From UBA961 sp049317525 (lineage in GTDB: Bacteria; Bacteroidota; Ignavibacteria; Kapaibacteriales; UBA961): a DNA stretch of 64,000 bases. Both the position numbers and the translations under genes were made by a program. The notes under the pieces were generated by a model. That model was not told the DNA's origin and made no database searches. It saw nothing but the letters and a program-made list of their open reading frames with translations. Below are positions 62,258 through 64,000 of the stretch, in pieces. Location: positions 1-64,000 of the forward strand of contig JBMOIC010000012.1 in NCBI GenBank assembly GCA_049317525.1, written 5' to 3'. The first letter of the stretch is position 1; the number at the start of each line of letters is the position of its first letter.

Positions 62258-64000
62258 TTATTTTACTATCATCAATGGCATTTGAATAGCATTACCTGAT
62301 TGTGATGTAATTACTAGTCTATAAGATCCTGTTGATAGGCCTTGTGCATTTACAGTATATCCATGAGTACCTGGTTCTGCATGAACATTTCCTGTATTGT
62401 ACACTTCATTACCGTATACATCATACATTTTCATTGAAATAACTTCTGAAGTATTTCCTTTTACTGTATACTGAACTTTAGTATGTGTAGAGAATGGATT
62501 AGGCATTGCATTAACAGATAATTGGTCGTTTTCTTGCTCTTTAATATCCATTGCACCTGATAACAACCAATTGATTGTTCTGCTCATGATGGTTTCTCTG
62601 ATATTTGGATTTTGCATACCATCCATATCAAATGTATAAAGAACTAAACGAGCATTACCGTTTTCCCAGCGAACGCCACCAATATTTGTTGGGTCGCCAT
62701 CAAATGAGAAAATAGGAATTGCAGTACTACCCGCGCTTAATTTCATAGCATCTGTATAATAGATAAAAGGCATAATATCTGGCTCAACATCTTTATTAAG
62801 CTCAGTATCAATTCCATCAGAAATATAATCACCAGTAACACCTGCAAAACCGAAAGCATCTACAGCTGTAATCGCACCTGTTTGTGCATCAGAAGTAAAT
62901 CTTTGTGTTGGTTGTGCATTCTTTAAACTTACACCAATTGTTTTTTGGAAGAAGTCTTTTATTGACTGTGCACTTGAAGCTTGCAATCCAAAATACAATT
63001 CTAATCCTGATGCTATCATTACTTTACCGCCAGCATCAAGCATTGCTTTTAAGGAAGAAATAAATTCTGCATCTCCACCTAAAGCTCCTCTACTACCAAA
63101 ATCTACAGCAACTAATGCTAAATCAAATTGTGAAGGAGGATATGCTTTTGCTAAAGCTGCATCAATAGGAAGATTTATTGTTTTGTCAATAAATTCTTGC
63201 CCTTTATATGCTAGATATTGTCCATAATTTAATGACAATCTTTCATGTTTGCCATAAATAGCATATTTCATACCTGGTGTAACATTATACACAATTCCTT
63301 TACTTGTTCTTGCAAATACATTTTCACCTTCTGTAATTGCTTTCACCATTACTTTAGCATAACCTTGTTTATCATTTGTTTTAATTTTTACACTTGCAGA
63401 TGCATTTCCACCTGCATCTAACTTAACTTCAGATGGTTCTAAGGAAGCTATCCAGCCTTCAGGAATAATTGAATTTTCTGTATCAATTTCTAATCTAACA
63501 TTAGCTGAAGTTGAACTTAGATTTTTCACTGTAATTGCAGAATTTCCTTCATTATTTTTAGCTATGCTTAAATATGGATTTGGAAGAACTGTTTCTGTTT
63601 TAGCTATTGATTTTACTAAACCTACTTCATTTGCATTTAATACTTCTTTTGCTGTAGATGCAGTTCCATATTTTTGAACTACACCAACAAGAGTTATATT
63701 ATTTTCATTAAAGCCTTCTGGTAAAGTATAGGTAAATGTTGTTTTATATGGTGTAGCTGTTGCTGCTACTGCAGGAATAATTCCTTTCATTCCCCATACA
63801 CCACCTAAGAAAGAACGAACTACTGATCTATGCTCATAGCCTTCAATTTTTGCTGGTTTATTGTAATAAGGATGTCCAACAAAACTTGGATTATTACTAA
63901 TATAATTTGATTGGTCATATGCTGCGCCTGTTCCTGTAACATTATCCTCAATAACCATCAAATTTACACGAATATCACCAGATGCCGCTTTTACAAATGT
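62258..64000 (-). CDS. Omp28-like secreted protein with T9SS sorting domain (5' end outside window)
   Basis: At least 580 residues; the frame continues past the right edge with TFVKAASGDIRVNLMVIEDN, so the N-terminus is missing. It is paralogous to the protein at 29880: VMVIEDSVVGTGSAYDQ there and LMVIEDNVTGTGAAYDQ here, with GHPFFGKGSPV and GHPYYNKPAKI, and the HRHVVR and HRSVVR stretches aligned. The middle is a beta-sandwich and FlgD-like surface region, and the last 85 residues are a T9SS type A sorting domain (NAMPNPFSTHTKVQY to MIVK). The upstream part presumably holds the thioredoxin-like domain and signal peptide. Secretion to the surface or medium is inferred. Confidence 0.9.
   Translation of the reverse strand, partial: TFVKAASGDIRVNLMVIEDNVTGTGAAYDQSNYISNNPSFVGHPYYNKPAKIEGYEHRSVVRSFLGGVWGMKGIIPAVAATATPYKTTFTYTLPEGFNENNITLVGVVQKYGTASTAKEVLNANEVGLVKSIAKTETVLPNPYLSIAKNNEGNSAITVKNLSSTSANVRLEIDTENSIIPEGWIASLEPSEVKLDAGGNASASVKIKTNDKQGYAKVMVKAITEGENVFARTSKGIVYNVTPGMKYAIYGKHERLSLNYGQYLAYKGQEFIDKTINLPIDAALAKAYPPSQFDLALVAVDFGSRGALGGDAEFISSLKAMLDAGGKVMIASGLELYFGLQASSAQSIKDFFQKTIGVSLKNAQPTQRFTSDAQTGAITAVDAFGFAGVTGDYISDGIDTELNKDVEPDIMPFIYYTDAMKLSAGSTAIPIFSFDGDPTNIGGVRWENGNARLVLYTFDMDGMQNPNIRETIMSRTINWLLSGAMDIKEQENDQLSVNAMPNPFSTHTKVQYTVKGNTSEVISMKMYDVYGNEVYNTGNVHAEPGTHGYTVNAQGLSTGSYRLVITSQSGNAIQMPLMIVK

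Overview
The window is about one-third G+C and comes from a member of the Bacteroidota-related (FCB) bacteria. The evidence is a SusC/SusD pair, a second TonB-dependent receptor, and three large secreted proteins that end in type IX secretion (T9SS) sorting domains. There are also an IgGFc-binding-like secreted protein, an ECF sigma/anti-sigma pair and an L-lysine 6-transaminase. Several starts have a clear GGAG or AGGAGG Shine-Dalgarno about 7 nt upstream. Classical Bacteroidia mostly lack this, so a deeper lineage such as Kapabacteria, Ignavibacteria or Chlorobi-like is plausible; that placement is inference. No insertion sequence, phage, CRISPR array or resistance island is visible.

Layout. 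1-5.9 kb (-): an IgGFc-binding-like protein running off the left edge, then SusD and SusC. 6.2-8.8 kb (-): PAP2 phosphatase, aspartate kinase and holo-ACP synthase. 9-12.4 kb (+): an ATP-grasp-like orphan, ECF sigma factor, anti-sigma factor and TlpA-like thioredoxin. 12.5-14.5 kb (-): DUF58 protein and aminotransferase. 14.8-17.8 kb (+): xseA, tRNA-Gln, prs and rplY. 18.3-23.9 kb (+): histidine kinase and response regulator, pckA, a CDF metal exporter and ccmB. 24-25.3 kb (-): a stand-alone C-terminal half of ClpB. 25.4-29.8 kb (+): plsY, gpsA, a site-2 protease and a membrane glycosyltransferase. 29.9-32.8 kb (-): an Omp28/T9SS protein. 33-37.6 kb (+): carA, an enoyl-CoA hydratase, a phosphofructokinase-family protein and rseP. 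37.6-39 kb (-): lat. 39.4-40.8 kb (+): an unrecognised four-helix membrane protein. 40.9-50.6 kb (-): PaaD-like protein, thioredoxin-fold protein, transaldolase, a 1934-residue T9SS beta-helix protein, flavin reductase and ymdB. 50.7-56.5 kb (+): DMT transporter, DUF5522, TonB receptor, squalene/phytoene synthase and LD-carboxypeptidase. 56.5-64 kb (-): coaD with an N-terminal extension, thiolase, rny, a structured RNA, zapA, an apparently inactive rhomboid, nuoE, and a second Omp28/T9SS protein running off the right edge.

Most of the window is housekeeping: nucleotide, lipid, CoA, carbon and cell-envelope functions, mixed with outer-membrane uptake and secretion genes. The items most worth a second look are the half-length ClpB with its own ribosome binding site, the approximately 250-nt structured RNA between zapA and rny (possibly 6S RNA), the phosphofructokinase with GGNGS in place of GGDGS, the rhomboid without its catalytic serine, and the unrecognised 469-residue membrane protein.
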